64,000 nt of DNA from DATBLE01 sp046732255 (GTDB lineage Bacteria; Actinomycetota; Thermoleophilia; Gaiellales; Gaiellaceae), in the NCBI GenBank assembly GCA_046732255.1, contig JBKPMR010000016.1:124001-188000 (forward strand), given 5' to 3'. The first letter of the stretch is position 1. Each line of letters begins with the position of its first letter. The notes beneath the pieces are model-generated. The model was not told the origin of the DNA. It was given only the letters and a program-made list of their open reading frames with translations, and ran no database searches. This document shows, piece after piece, positions 24,985-33,809 of the stretch. Made by a program: the position numbers and the translations under genes.

Positions 24985-25009
24985 GGTTTTCGACTGAAAG
25001 GCGAAAACC
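24985..25009 (+). promoter_or_regulatory. inverted repeat in the nadE leader, overlapping the ribosome-binding region
   Basis: GGTTTTCG (24985-24992) and CGAAAACC (25002-25009) are perfect 8-bp arms around ACTGAAAGG, ending three bases before the nadE ATG. The only Shine-Dalgarno-like AAAGG lies in the loop. It may be a repressor operator or an RNA hairpin that gates translation. Confidence 0.45.
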
Positions 25010-25012
25010 AAG

Positions 25013-26737
25013 ATGAGACTCGCGCTCGCACAGATCAACACGACCGTCGGCGACCTCGACGGGAACCGCGACCTGATCCTTCCGCGGTTGAAGGAAGCGC
25101 AGTCGGCGGGAGCGGATCTCGTCCTCTTTCCCGAGCTGGCTGTGACCGGCTATCCACCCGAGGACCTGCTTCTTCGTCCCGGGTTCGTCCGCGCTGCCCG
25201 CCGGTCACTCGACACGATCGCATCGGCAGCGTCCGGCATCACGGCGCTCGTCGGGTTCCCACACTTCGAGGGCGATCTCTACAACGCGTGTGCGATCTGC
25301 TCCGAGGGCGAGGTGCGCGCGATCTACCGCAAGCGCTTTCTTCCGAACTACGGTGTCTTCGACGAGCAGCGGTACTTCGCCTCTGCGCGCGACCTCGTTG
25401 CGCTGCAGCTCGGGGACGCGCTCGTCGGCGTGACGATCTGCGAGGACATGTGGCAACCGGGGCCGCCGGCGACCGACCTTGCGCTGGCCGGCGCCCAGCT
25501 CCTCGTCAACGTGTCCGCTTCTCCGTACCACGTCGGCAAGGAGCGGGAGCGCGAGGAGATGTTCCAGCTGCGGGCGAGGGACACGACCTCGTTCGTCGCG
25601 TTCGTGAACGCCGTCGGAGGCCAGGACGAGCTGGTCTTCGACGGCCACTCGTGCGTGCTCGACGACGAGGGCGAGGTGCTGGCCCGGGCGCCCGGGTTCG
25701 AGGAGGCGTTGCTCGTGGTCGACGTCGACCCGACGGCCGCGATGGGGCGGCGCCTTTCGGACGCGCGGCGTCGGGCCCTGGCGCAGGAGCGCGAGGCACC
25801 GCCCGAGATCGAGATTGTCGAGGTCGGGACTCGCGAGGATGAGACCCCTTCGGGGTACGACCGTTCGAGCGGGGTTTCACCGTTCACCGGAGAGCTGGAG
25901 CAGATGCGGCTCGCGCTCGAGCTCGGGCTCCGCGACTACGTCGGGAAGAACGGGTTCGGCGATGTCGTCATCGGCCTTTCGGGCGGGATCGACTCCGCGC
26001 TGACCGCGGCGCTCGCGGTCGAGGCGCTCGGCGCGGATCGCGTACACGGCGTCTCGATGCCGTCCCGCTTCTCGTCGGAGGGGACGCGCTCCGACGCGCG
26101 GCGGCTGGCCGAGAACCTCGGGATCGACTTTCGCGAGGTGCCGATCGGCGAGGTGGTGACGGAGTTCGAGAGCACGCTCGCCCCCAGCTTCGGCGAGCTC
26201 GAGCCAGATCTGACCGAGGAGAACCTCCAGGCGCGGGTGCGCGGCGTCCTCCTGATGGCGCTGTCGAACAAGTTCGGCTGGCTGGTCGTCGCCACCGGAA
26301 ACAAGTCGGAGCTCTCCGTCGGTTATGCCACCCTCTACGGGGACATGGCCGGCGGCTTCGCGCTGCTCAAGGACGTGTTCAAGACCGATGTCTTCCGCCT
26401 GACGAGGCACCTGAACGAACGCGCCGGACGCGAGCTGATCCCGCGGACGATCATCGAGCGTGCGCCGAGCGCCGAGCTCCGCGCCGACCAGCTGGACCAG
26501 GATTCGCTGCCGCCGTACGACGAGCTCGACCGCGTGCTGGAGGCCTACGTCGAGCTCGACCGCTCGCGCGAGGAGCTGCTCACGGACGGCTTCGACCGCG
26601 ATGTGGTGGACGCGGCGCTGGGGATGATCGACCGGGCCGAGTACAAGCGCCGTCAGGCGCCTCCGGGCGTGAAGCTCCGCCCGAAGGCGTTCGGCCGAGA
26701 CCGGCGGACGCCGATCACGAATCGCTGGCGCGGCTAA
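25013..26737 (+). CDS. nadE: glutamine-dependent NAD+ synthetase
   Basis: 574-residue two-domain enzyme for the last step of NAD synthesis. Residues 1-260 are a nitrilase-type glutaminase with Glu41 (LFPELAVTGYPPEDLL), a lysine in YRKRFLPNYGVFDE and the nucleophile cysteine in VTICEDMW. Residues 290-574 are the synthetase, with the PP-loop GLSGGIDSALTAAL and GNKSELSVGYATLYGDMAGGF. Length is normal for the short actinobacterial type. Translation starts at ATG 25013, directly after the inverted repeat. The first intact intercistronic repeat begins two bases after its stop codon. Confidence 0.95.
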   Translation: MRLALAQINTTVGDLDGNRDLILPRLKEAQSAGADLVLFPELAVTGYPPEDLLLRPGFVRAARRSLDTIASAASGITALVGFPHFEGDLYNACAICSEGEVRAIYRKRFLPNYGVFDEQRYFASARDLVALQLGDALVGVTICEDMWQPGPPATDLALAGAQLLVNVSASPYHVGKEREREEMFQLRARDTTSFVAFVNAVGGQDELVFDGHSCVLDDEGEVLARAPGFEEALLVVDVDPTAAMGRRLSDARRRALAQEREAPPEIEIVEVGTREDETPSGYDRSSGVSPFTGELEQMRLALELGLRDYVGKNGFGDVVIGLSGGIDSALTAALAVEALGADRVHGVSMPSRFSSEGTRSDARRLAENLGIDFREVPIGEVVTEFESTLAPSFGELEPDLTEENLQARVRGVLLMALSNKFGWLVVATGNKSELSVGYATLYGDMAGGFALLKDVFKTDVFRLTRHLNERAGRELIPRTIIERAPSAELRADQLDQDSLPPYDELDRVLEAYVELDRSREELLTDGFDRDVVDAALGMIDRAEYKRRQAPPGVKLRPKAFGRDRRTPITNRWRG

Positions 26738-26738
26738 G

Positions 26739-26872
26739 CACGGGGGAAACGGCCGGTTTCCCCCGTGGGCCCCCTTCCGAGCTCCGCCGCTGGCTCCGCC
26801 AGCGCCTTCGCGATTGCTTCACAGCCAGCCGCCGGGGGCCGCGACCGCCATGTCGGTCGCGGCCACGAGGGG
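26739..26872 (+). repeat. intercistronic repeat, copy 2
   Basis: It starts two bases after nadE stops. The hairpin is CACGGGGGAAAC/GTTTCCCCCGTG (26739-26767, 12 perfect bp, loop GGCCG). Next come GGGCCCCCTTCCGAGC, a second hairpin CGCTGGCTCCGCCAGCG (26789-26805), TTCGCGATTG, and finally GCGACCGCCATGTCGGTCGC (third hairpin). This is the best-preserved copy. Here the element ends near the stop of the convergent mug gene and not at a start codon. Confidence 0.8.
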
Positions 26873-26879
26873 ATCAGCG

Positions 26880-27383
26880 TTACAGCACGAGCTCGCGCAG
26901 TAGGTTGAACCACCGCAGGCGTTCTTCATACGGAACTGTGGCGTTCGCCGGTGAGGTCGACGGCAAGACGAAGAGGCGTGTCTCCCCCAGTCGCCGCTCC
27001 TGCAGTCCGTGCTCCGGCCGCTCGCGGAACGGGCCGCGGTATGCCTCCTTGCCGACGAAGCCGATCGCGCGCGGCCGGAGCTCGACCGCCAGCCGCTCCA
27101 GGCGCTCCGATGCGCCGTCGAAGTCGGCCGCACGCAGGTCGCTGGAGCCGGCCGTGGTCCGGAGCGCAGCGTTCGTCAGCCCGATCCCGTAGCGCAGCAC
27201 CTCGAACTGCTCAGCGGGCGCAACGATCCGCGGTGTGAACCCGGCGTCGTGCAGGAGCCGCCAGAAGTCGTTGCGGGGGTTCGCGAAGTGCGCGGCCGCC
27301 GCGGCCGACACGCGGCCGGGGTTGATCCCGCAGAAGACAACTTCGAGATCGGGCGCAAGAACATCCGGAACGGCGCTGTTCAT
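26880..27383 (-). CDS. mug: mismatch-specific uracil/thymine-DNA glycosylase (MUG/TDG type)
   Basis: 167-residue glycosylase of the uracil-DNA glycosylase superfamily, family 2. The active-site motif is FCGINPGRVSAA, with an Asn in place of the Asp of family 1. GHHFANPRNDFW-like residues (AHFANPRNDFWRLLH) and the C-terminal VLPSTSPANATVPYEERLRWF insertion-loop motif are clear. It removes uracil or thymine mispaired with guanine. ATG at 27381-27383 is preferred because upstream codons belong to the repeat at 27384-27541. It is the second base-excision glycosylase in the window besides the AlkA-like gene. Confidence 0.9.
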   Translation of the reverse strand: MNSAVPDVLAPDLEVVFCGINPGRVSAAAAAHFANPRNDFWRLLHDAGFTPRIVAPAEQFEVLRYGIGLTNAALRTTAGSSDLRAADFDGASERLERLAVELRPRAIGFVGKEAYRGPFRERPEHGLQERRLGETRLFVLPSTSPANATVPYEERLRWFNLLRELVL

Positions 27384-27541
27384 TCCGGGCGATTCTGCCC
27401 GCACAGGTTCGCCGCCGCGACCGACCTGGCGGGCGCGGCCCGCTGCGGCTCCGCTGTGAACCCAATCGCGAACGCCGCCCGCGAAGCGGGCGGCGAAGCT
27501 CGGAAGGGGGCTCACGGGGGAAACCAGCCGTTTCCCCCGTG
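27384..27541 (-). repeat. intercistronic repeat, copy 3
   Basis: On the minus strand it starts one base after the stop of the 66-residue gene with the CACGGGGGAAAC-type hairpin (27513-27541). It continues with GAGCCCCCTTCCGAGC, a GCCGCCCGC/GCGGGCGGC hairpin (27473-27495), TTCGCGATTG, and GTCGGTCGCGGC near 27411-27430, and it ends at the mug start codon. It therefore fills the whole stop-to-start interval, like copies 5 and 6. Confidence 0.75.
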
Positions 27542-27742
27542 TTAAGCGGCTTCGACCTCGGGAACCTCGTCCGGCCAACCTTCCAGCTGGTGCTTCTCGA
27601 AGAGCTTGAGGAGCTGCTCACCGAGGAGCCCGCCGCTCGGCCGCTCGGGCACGGCTTCCCGGATCACCGAGACCGTCGAGTCGCGGTCGCCGTACAGACG
27701 CGTGTAGCACTCCGATTCACTCAGGGGCCGGAGCCTCGTCAC
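27542..27742 (-). CDS. small conserved hypothetical protein, 66 residues
   Basis: Starts with GTG at 27740-27742 and encodes a product beginning TRLRPLSESECYTRLYGDRD and ending in acidic VPEVEAA. The central YTRLYGDRDSTVSVI and LLGEQLLKLFEKH segments suggest a compact alpha/beta fold. I believe similar short proteins occur in related actinobacteria but cannot name a family. It is cotranscribed with mug across repeat copy 3 and diverges from osmC-like 27791. Confidence 0.6.
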   Translation of the reverse strand: MTRLRPLSESECYTRLYGDRDSTVSVIREAVPERPSGGLLGEQLLKLFEKHQLEGWPDEVPEVEAA

Positions 27743-27790
27743 GCCCGGAACGTAGCTGCGGGTCCGGACGGACCCGCTAGGTTCTCGCGC

Positions 27791-28183
27791 ATGGCTGAGC
27801 CAAGACCGCGGGTGTTCGAGTTCGAGGTCGCGTACGACGGGACGAGCGTCGCGACCGCGAAGGATGCGAGCGTCGACGTGCCGGAGGTGTGGTCGCCGGA
27901 GCACCTCGTCCTGGCCGGGTTGCTCGACTGCTCCCTGACGAGCCTCCGTTACCACGCGAAGCGGGAGGGGGTTGGCGTGACGGCGGCCGGCGAGGCGAGC
28001 GGGACGGTGACCCGGCGCGACGAGGACGGCCGCTTCGCGTTCGTCGACATCGAGGCCCGCTTCGACGTCCGCTTCGATCCGCCACCGCGCGACCCCGACG
28101 AGGTCCTGCGGCTCGCCGAGCGCGACTGCTTCGTGGGTGCCTCGCTGACCGCCAAGCCGCGCTACGTCTGGAACGTCGCTTGA
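27791..28183 (+). CDS. OsmC/Ohr-family protein
   Basis: 130-residue protein of the OsmC superfamily of thiol peroxidases. The two conserved cysteines appear as LLDCSLTSLRYHAK (about residue 46) and AERDCFVGASL (about residue 114), separated as in the family, with the central helix carrying the first. It probably reduces organic hydroperoxides, but divergent family members have other roles. Start is ATG 27791. The stop overlaps the TTG start of the SDR gene by three bases, beginning a run of five tightly packed + strand genes. Confidence 0.85.
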   Translation: MAEPRPRVFEFEVAYDGTSVATAKDASVDVPEVWSPEHLVLAGLLDCSLTSLRYHAKREGVGVTAAGEASGTVTRRDEDGRFAFVDIEARFDVRFDPPPRDPDEVLRLAERDCFVGASLTAKPRYVWNVA

Positions 28184-29139
28184 GACTGCTCCTAATCGGC
28201 GGGCCGAAGTTCGTCGGCTTCGCGCTGATCGAGGCGGCCCTCGCCGGCGGCCACCAGGTCACGACCTTCAACCGGGGACAGACGCATCCTGAGCGCTTCC
28301 CGGAGATCGAGAAGGTGATCGGCGATCGGGACGGCGGGCTGGCGGTGCTCGAGGGCCGAACCTGGGACGCCGTCCTCGACACTTCCGGCTACGTGCCTCG
28401 CCACGTGCACGACTCGACCGAGCTCCTCGCGGACGCGGCAGGCCGCTATCTCTTCGTGTCCTCGATCTCGTACTACGCGGACTACCGGGAGCCGAGAGTC
28501 GAGAGCGATCCGCCGGAAGAGCTCGGGGACAAGCCGGCCGACCGACTGCTCGAGGACTACTCGAACTACGGGGCGCTGAAGGCGCTGTGCGAGCAGGAGG
28601 TCGAGGCTGCATTCGGCGACCGCGCCGTGCTCGTCAGACCCGGGCTGATCGTCGGCCCGAATGACCCCACCGACCGCTTCACCTACTGGCCGCGGCGAGC
28701 CGAGCGCGGCGGACCGATCCTCGCGCCGCCGGACCAGCCGGTGCAGATGATCGACGTCCGCGACCTCGCCGAGTGGATGATCCGGCTCGTCGAGGACGAG
28801 CAGAGCGGGCCGTTCAACGCGACCTCGCCGCCCCAGGCGATCAGCTTCGACTCGATGCTGATCGCCTGCGGCGCGCGCGACCGCGTTCGTGTGACGCAGC
28901 AGTTCCTCACCGAGCAGGGCGTCGAGGGCTGGAGCGATCTCCCGTGCTGGATCCCGCCGACCGACGAGAACTTCGCCGCCTTCCAGCTCGTCCCCGTCGA
29001 CCGAGCGCTCGCGGCCGGCCTGACCTTCCGGCCTCTGACCGAGACCGCACGCGACGTCCCGGAGTGGACCGGTAAAGCAGGGCTGTCGCCGGACCGTGAG
29101 CGCGAGCTCATCGCCGCGTGGGAGAAGATCACGGCGTGA
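28180..29139 (+). CDS. NAD-dependent epimerase/dehydratase-like SDR
   Basis: 319-residue extended short-chain dehydrogenase/reductase-like protein. The nucleotide-binding motif is LLLIGGPKFVGFALIEAAL with a GxxxxxG spacing near residue 7. FNRGQTHPERFP, SSISYYADYREP, a YxxxK-type YSNYGALK and VRPGLIVGPNDPTDRFTYW follow the pattern of the NAD-dependent epimerase family, close to the isoflavone reductase-like or RNA-binding CSP41 type. Start is TTG 28180, overlapping the osmC stop as TTGA; homology begins right there, supporting the choice. Substrate unknown. Confidence 0.85.
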   Translation: MRLLLIGGPKFVGFALIEAALAGGHQVTTFNRGQTHPERFPEIEKVIGDRDGGLAVLEGRTWDAVLDTSGYVPRHVHDSTELLADAAGRYLFVSSISYYADYREPRVESDPPEELGDKPADRLLEDYSNYGALKALCEQEVEAAFGDRAVLVRPGLIVGPNDPTDRFTYWPRRAERGGPILAPPDQPVQMIDVRDLAEWMIRLVEDEQSGPFNATSPPQAISFDSMLIACGARDRVRVTQQFLTEQGVEGWSDLPCWIPPTDENFAAFQLVPVDRALAAGLTFRPLTETARDVPEWTGKAGLSPDRERELIAAWEKITA

Positions 29140-30296
29140 CCCTCGACGTTGCCGCCGTCCGCGCGCGGTTCCGTGCGCTCGAACGCGACCTCGTGTTCTT
29201 CGACGCCCCCGGCGGTTCGCAGGTACCGGACGAGGTGATCGATGCGGTCGCCGACTACTTCCGCACCTCGAACGCGAACGTCAGCGGCCCCTACGAGACC
29301 AGCCGCCGCACCGAGGCGCTCGAGCACCGGGCCCGGGAGACGGCCGCCCGTTTCCTCGGCTGCGCGCCGGAGGAGACGATCTTCGGGCCCAACATGACGA
29401 CACTGAGCTTCGCGCTGTCCCGCACCGCGGGGCGCGACTTCGAGCCCGGCGACGAGATTCTCTGCACCAGGCTCGACCACGACGCCAACGTCTCGCCCTG
29501 GCTCGAGTTGGCGCGTGATCGCGATCTGACCGTTCGCTTCGTCGACATCAACGACGACACGTCTCTCGATCTCCACGACCTCGAGCATCAACTCGGCACG
29601 CGGACGCGGGTCGTTGCGTTCCCGGTCGCCTCGAACGCGGTTGGGACCTTGACCGACGTGCCGCGGATCGCGGCGCTCGCACACGAGGCCGGCGCGGTCG
29701 CGTGGGCCGACGCCGTGCACTACGCGCCGCACGGCCCGATCGATGTGGCCGCCCTCGGCGTCGACGTGCTGATCTGCTCCCCGTACAAGTTCTTCGGCCC
29801 CCACCTCGGCGTCGCCTACGCGCGCCGCGAGCTGATCGAGCGGTGGCGCCCGTACAAGGTGCGCCCGGCGCCCGTCGAGCCGCCGGGGAAACGGTTCGAG
29901 ACCGGGACGCTCGCGTACGAGCTGCTGGCCGGCTTCGTCGCAGCCGTGGAGTACGTCGAATCGCTCGGCTGGGACGACATCGTCTCCTGGGAGCGCTCGC
30001 TGGGCGAGCGGTTCCTGGCGGGCCTGCCGGCGTCGATCAGGCTGCACGGCCTGCCCGGGATGGACGGGCGCGTTCCGACGTTTGCCTTCTCCGTCGACGG
30101 CATCGCCGCCTCCGAGGCGGCCGCACGGCTCGGCGAGCGCGGGCTCGCGGTCTGGCACGGCAACTACTACGCGCTCGAGGTGATGAAGCGACTCGGGCTC
30201 GAGGACGACGGCGGCGCGGTTCGGGTCGGCTTCGTCCACTACAACACGGCCGAGGAGGTCGACCGACTCCTCGCGGAGCTCGCCCGGCTCGAGTGA
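29136..30296 (+). CDS. cysteine desulfurase-like class V aminotransferase
   Basis: 386-residue PLP enzyme. It shows FFDAPGGSQVPDEVIDAV at the start, NMTTLSFALSR, LDHDANVSPWLELAR, and the PLP lysine in CSPYKFFGPHLGVAY. This is the SufS/CsdA-like or kynureninase-like subgroup annotated as cysteine desulfurase-like protein. The cysteine-loop of genuine IscS/SufS enzymes is not evident, so sulfur mobilisation is not certain. Start GTG 29136 overlaps the upstream stop (GTGA), and its own stop overlaps the next gene the same way. Confidence 0.85.
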   Translation: MTLDVAAVRARFRALERDLVFFDAPGGSQVPDEVIDAVADYFRTSNANVSGPYETSRRTEALEHRARETAARFLGCAPEETIFGPNMTTLSFALSRTAGRDFEPGDEILCTRLDHDANVSPWLELARDRDLTVRFVDINDDTSLDLHDLEHQLGTRTRVVAFPVASNAVGTLTDVPRIAALAHEAGAVAWADAVHYAPHGPIDVAALGVDVLICSPYKFFGPHLGVAYARRELIERWRPYKVRPAPVEPPGKRFETGTLAYELLAGFVAAVEYVESLGWDDIVSWERSLGERFLAGLPASIRLHGLPGMDGRVPTFAFSVDGIAASEAAARLGERGLAVWHGNYYALEVMKRLGLEDDGGAVRVGFVHYNTAEEVDRLLAELARLE

Positions 30297-32293
30297 CCCA
30301 CAGGCGTGAATGGGCGGCGCTCGCCGCGCTCGTCCTTCTCTCGACCGCGCTCCGGGCGTGGGCGGCCGTCGAGGTCCCCGTGCCGTGGATCGCGCCCGAC
30401 GAGATGGTCTACGGAATGCTCGGCCGCAGCCTCTGGCTGCACGGGTCGCTGGCGATCCTCGGCGGGCCGACGCCGTACTACTCGCTGCTCACACCGCTGC
30501 TCGACGGCTTTCCGCTGGCGGCGTTCGGACTGCACACGGGCTACGACGTTCTTCAGGGGCTCCAGGCGTTCGTGATGTCGCTCGCCGCCGTGCCCGTCTA
30601 CCTGTGGGCGCGCACGCTCGTATCTCGGCGGGGGGCGTTCGCCGCAGCGGCACTCACGCTCGCAACGCCGGTCCTCGCCTACTCGGGGCTCCTGATGACC
30701 GAGGTGCTCTTCTACCCGTTGCTGGTCACGGCGGCGTGGGCCGGCGCGGCGGCAATCGCGCGACCGACGCGGCGGAATCAGATCCTCTTGCTCATCGCCT
30801 TCGTCGCGGTCTGCGCGACCCGGATCCAGGCGATCATCCTCGTCCCGGCGCTGGTCACCGCAGTGCTCCTCGATGCGGCGATCATCCACTCGTGGGCCAG
30901 GCTCCGGCGTCACCTACCGGTCGCAGCGGGGTTCGCGGTCCTGGTCGTCGGCTGGGCGGTCTGGCGGCTCGCCTCCGGCAAGGCGGCGCTCGGTGGGTAC
31001 GAGGTGGTGGCGAGCACCTCCTACAGCGTCGGCTCGGGGGCGAAATTCGTCCTCTACCACGGCGCGTCACTGCTGATCCTCTGCGGGGTCTTCCCCGCGG
31101 CGGCAGTCGCGCTCAAGCTCGTTGAGGCGCTGCGACGCGGCGAGGCCGACGAGCAGGTGCGGGCCTACCTCGTCGTAACGTCGTCGCTCGCGGTCTGGCT
31201 CGTGCTCGAGGTCGGCGTCTTCGCGTCGCGGTACTCGGACCGGATCGTCGAGCGGAACCTGATCGGCCTCGCCCCGGTGCTCTTCATCGGCCTGGTGCTC
31301 TGGCTCGAGCGCGGCCCGGACGGCGGCTACGTGGAGCGCGGGATCGTCGGCGCGCTGGCGGTCGTCGTGTTGGTTCTCCTTCCCGTCGGCACCTACGTGA
31401 ACGTCTACGGCACGCACGACGCGATGACGTTGATCCCCCTGTACCGGCTGTCGACGGAAACCTCGGTGTCGACGATGAAGACGGTCTACCCCGCCGTCGT
31501 CCCCGTGCTCGCGCTCGTGTTCGTGCTGGTTCCGCGCCGGCGCCTGCGCTGGCTTCCGGCGGCGCTCGTAGTCGTGCTCGCGGCCGCCTCGGTGCTCGTG
31601 AGCCGGTTCGTCGTCGACCAGGCCCGCGTGGAGCAGGTCGCCTTCCTCGGCGGCGACCCGTCCTGGGCTGACGACGCCGGCGCCGAGCGGGCCGCGTACC
31701 TCTATGACGGCGAGCCGTCGTGGCCCGGCGTCTGGCAGACGGTCTTCTGGAACACCGGCATCCGCCGCGTCTACAACATCGGGGCACAGACGGTTCCGGG
31801 GCCGTTGCCGCAAGAGCGGGTGTCGGTCCGGCCCGACGGGACAGTGGTTGCCCCGTCTGTGCACGGTCACGGCCCTCACTACGCAGTGGCGCCGAACTGG
31901 ATCGAACTCGCGGGCGAACCGGCGGGCGAGGTCGAGCAGCAGGGACTGACCCAGAAGGGGCTCGTCCTCTGGAAGCTCGACGGCCCGCTGCGCCTGCGGT
32001 CGCAGACGTCGGGCCTCCAGCTGAACGGCGACATCTCCGGTCAGGCCGTCCTCGTCGCGTACGGCTGCAGGACGGGCACGTTCCGGGTGACGCTGCTGAT
32101 CAAGCAGGCCGAGATGCTCGACATCAGGGTGAACAACAAGGTGGTCAAGCACCTCGACTTTCCTTCGCCGCCGGGCGGCCAGTCCTGGCACGGGGAGTTC
32201 CCGGTGGTCGGCCAGCTGGGCGGCGCGTGCTCCATGTCGGTCACGGCCGGGGGGCTCACCGGGACGACGGTGTTCGAGTTCGACCGCGGCTGA
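30293..32293 (+). CDS. GT-C-type membrane glycosyltransferase-like protein
   Basis: 666-residue polytopic membrane protein with about 12 helices in the first 440 residues. It resembles dolichyl-phosphate-mannose mannosyltransferases: an early acidic motif in the first extracytoplasmic loop (VPWIAPDEMVYG), then PYYSLLTPLLDGFPL. A soluble extracytoplasmic C-terminal region (about 470-666) contains a beta-rich end. It probably transfers a sugar from a polyprenyl-phosphate carrier outside the cell. GTG 30293 overlaps the desulfurase-like stop. Acceptor unknown. Confidence 0.75.
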   Translation: MTHRREWAALAALVLLSTALRAWAAVEVPVPWIAPDEMVYGMLGRSLWLHGSLAILGGPTPYYSLLTPLLDGFPLAAFGLHTGYDVLQGLQAFVMSLAAVPVYLWARTLVSRRGAFAAAALTLATPVLAYSGLLMTEVLFYPLLVTAAWAGAAAIARPTRRNQILLLIAFVAVCATRIQAIILVPALVTAVLLDAAIIHSWARLRRHLPVAAGFAVLVVGWAVWRLASGKAALGGYEVVASTSYSVGSGAKFVLYHGASLLILCGVFPAAAVALKLVEALRRGEADEQVRAYLVVTSSLAVWLVLEVGVFASRYSDRIVERNLIGLAPVLFIGLVLWLERGPDGGYVERGIVGALAVVVLVLLPVGTYVNVYGTHDAMTLIPLYRLSTETSVSTMKTVYPAVVPVLALVFVLVPRRRLRWLPAALVVVLAAASVLVSRFVVDQARVEQVAFLGGDPSWADDAGAERAAYLYDGEPSWPGVWQTVFWNTGIRRVYNIGAQTVPGPLPQERVSVRPDGTVVAPSVHGHGPHYAVAPNWIELAGEPAGEVEQQGLTQKGLVLWKLDGPLRLRSQTSGLQLNGDISGQAVLVAYGCRTGTFRVTLLIKQAEMLDIRVNNKVVKHLDFPSPPGGQSWHGEFPVVGQLGGACSMSVTAGGLTGTTVFEFDRG

Positions 32294-32321
32294 ACGAGCG
32301 GCGGTGGCTACGATCCGGGGC

Positions 32322-33593
32322 ATGCCCGCCTTCGAGCGCCAGACCCTGCCGAACGGACTGCGCGTCCTCACCGCGACGATGCCGCAGGCACAGTCGGTGT
32401 CGTGCTTCGTGATGCTCGCGGCCGGGTCGCGCTACGAGACGCGCAAGTCGAGCGGCATCGCCCACTTCGCCGAGCACATGTTCTTCAAGGGGACGGAGCG
32501 GCGCCCGAGCGCGCGAGACATCGCCGGCGAGGTAGACGCGATCGGCGGCGAGTTCAACGCGTTCACCGGCAAGGAGTACACGGGCTACTACGTCAGATGC
32601 GCGGCCGAGCATCGCGACGTCGCGCTCGACGTCATCGTCGACATGCTCCGCAACTCCAAGTTCGACGCGGGCGAGATCGACCGCGAGAAGGGCGTGATCA
32701 TCGAGGAGATGAACATGTACTTCGACACGCCGCGCGACTTCATCGACGGCGTGTACGAGGAGCTCGTCTACGGCGACGACCACCCGCTCGGCTGGGACAT
32801 CATCGGCCGGAAAGAGACCATCCAGGAGGCGACGCGCCAGTCCTTCCTCGACTACATCGGGCACTGGTACAAGCCGTCACGGATGGTCGTCGGAGTGGGC
32901 GGTCGCACCGGCGACGGCCTGATCGAGCGGATCGCCGAGCTGTTCGGCGACCTCGAGGATGCGCCGACCGGGGCGCCGCTGGCTGCGCCGGCCCCGTCGC
33001 TGAACGGGTCGCGGGCCAAGGTGCACACCAAGCAGTCCGACCAGGCGCACATCTGCCTGGGGGTCCGGAGCCGACCGATCGCCGACCCGGACCGGTACGT
33101 CCTGACCGTCCTCTCGACCGTGCTCGGCGGAGGGATGTCGTCCCGGCTATTCACCGAGGTCCGCGAGCGGCGCGGTCTCGCCTACTACGTGTTCGCGACG
33201 AATCATGCTTACACGGACGCCGGATCGCTCTACGCGCAGGCGGGGGTGGACATCGACCGGATCGACGACGCGGTCGGGACGGTCGCCGCCGAGTTGCGCA
33301 AGATCGCGACGGAAGCGGTCCCGGAGGACGAGCTCCACAAGGCGAAGAGCTTCGCGAAGGGTCGGTTCGCGCTCCAGACGGAGAGCCCGCACGGGTTGAT
33401 CTCGTTCGGCCTGCGCCGCGAGGTGCTCGAGGGCCGGACGCCGGAGCCGCATGAGGTCCTCGAGGGCGTCGACGCGGTGACGGCCGAGGACGTCCAACGC
33501 GTCGCGACCGACCTCATCGAGGACCACGCGCTGCGCCTCGCGGTGATCGGCCCCTTCGAGGACGCCGACCGCTTCGAGCAATTCCTCGGCTAG
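32322..33593 (+). CDS. M16 family zinc metallopeptidase
   Basis: 423-residue processing-peptidase-like enzyme. The inverted zinc motif HFAEH is at residues 48-52, with the third ligand glutamate in GVIIEEMNMYFDTP. The second M16 domain is marked by VLSTVLGGGMSSRLFTEVRERRGLAY. This is the PqqL/YmxG type of bacterial peptidase that degrades or matures peptides. ATG 32322 is preferred to the GTG at 32304. A REP-like pair and RAYT gene follow. Confidence 0.9.
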   Translation: MPAFERQTLPNGLRVLTATMPQAQSVSCFVMLAAGSRYETRKSSGIAHFAEHMFFKGTERRPSARDIAGEVDAIGGEFNAFTGKEYTGYYVRCAAEHRDVALDVIVDMLRNSKFDAGEIDREKGVIIEEMNMYFDTPRDFIDGVYEELVYGDDHPLGWDIIGRKETIQEATRQSFLDYIGHWYKPSRMVVGVGGRTGDGLIERIAELFGDLEDAPTGAPLAAPAPSLNGSRAKVHTKQSDQAHICLGVRSRPIADPDRYVLTVLSTVLGGGMSSRLFTEVRERRGLAYYVFATNHAYTDAGSLYAQAGVDIDRIDDAVGTVAAELRKIATEAVPEDELHKAKSFAKGRFALQTESPHGLISFGLRREVLEGRTPEPHEVLEGVDAVTAEDVQRVATDLIEDHALRLAVIGPFEDADRFEQFLG

Positions 33594-33619
33594 ATCGGAC
33601 CGAGCCCAACGGCACTGGT

Positions 33620-33748
33620 CCAAGAACGTCTCGTCCCAGTCTCTGAGACCGGGAGTGAAACGTTCTTGGAATGATTCGTCCCGGGACGAGCGGCCGTTGG
33701 CGCGGCTCCAGCGGTTGAGCCCCGGTCTCTGAGACCGGAAGTGAACCG
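33620..33748. repeat. REP-like hairpin pair beside the RAYT gene
   Basis: Two copies of a hairpin with core GTCTC-T-GAGAC. Copy 1 (33620-33669) has outer arms CCAAGAACGT/ACGTTCTTGG and inner CCCAGTCTCTGAGACCGGG. Copy 2 (33712-33748) has inner CCGGTCTCTGAGACCGG and outer CGGTT/AACCG. Each is followed by (A)GTGAA(A)C. The same unit occurs as another pair at 57852-57966. The pair lies 60 bases before the RAYT start, as expected for REP sequences and their tyrosine transposase. Confidence 0.8.
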
Positions 33749-33809
33749 TTGGTGAAACGATCCGGTCACAGGGCTGTGCGGACCGTTCAAGCTCGCTACC
33801 GTTGCCTCC

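Noticed and set aside
23083..25041. 650-codon minus-strand frame opposite the acyl-CoA synthetase
   Set aside because: Same reason: antisense to a gene with intact AMP-binding motifs, and it reads through nadE regulatory sequence.
29702..30292. N-terminal extension of the GT-C glycosyltransferase over the desulfurase-like gene
   Set aside because: The extension is arginine-rich shadow sequence; the GTG at 30293 begins the first membrane helix and overlaps the previous stop.
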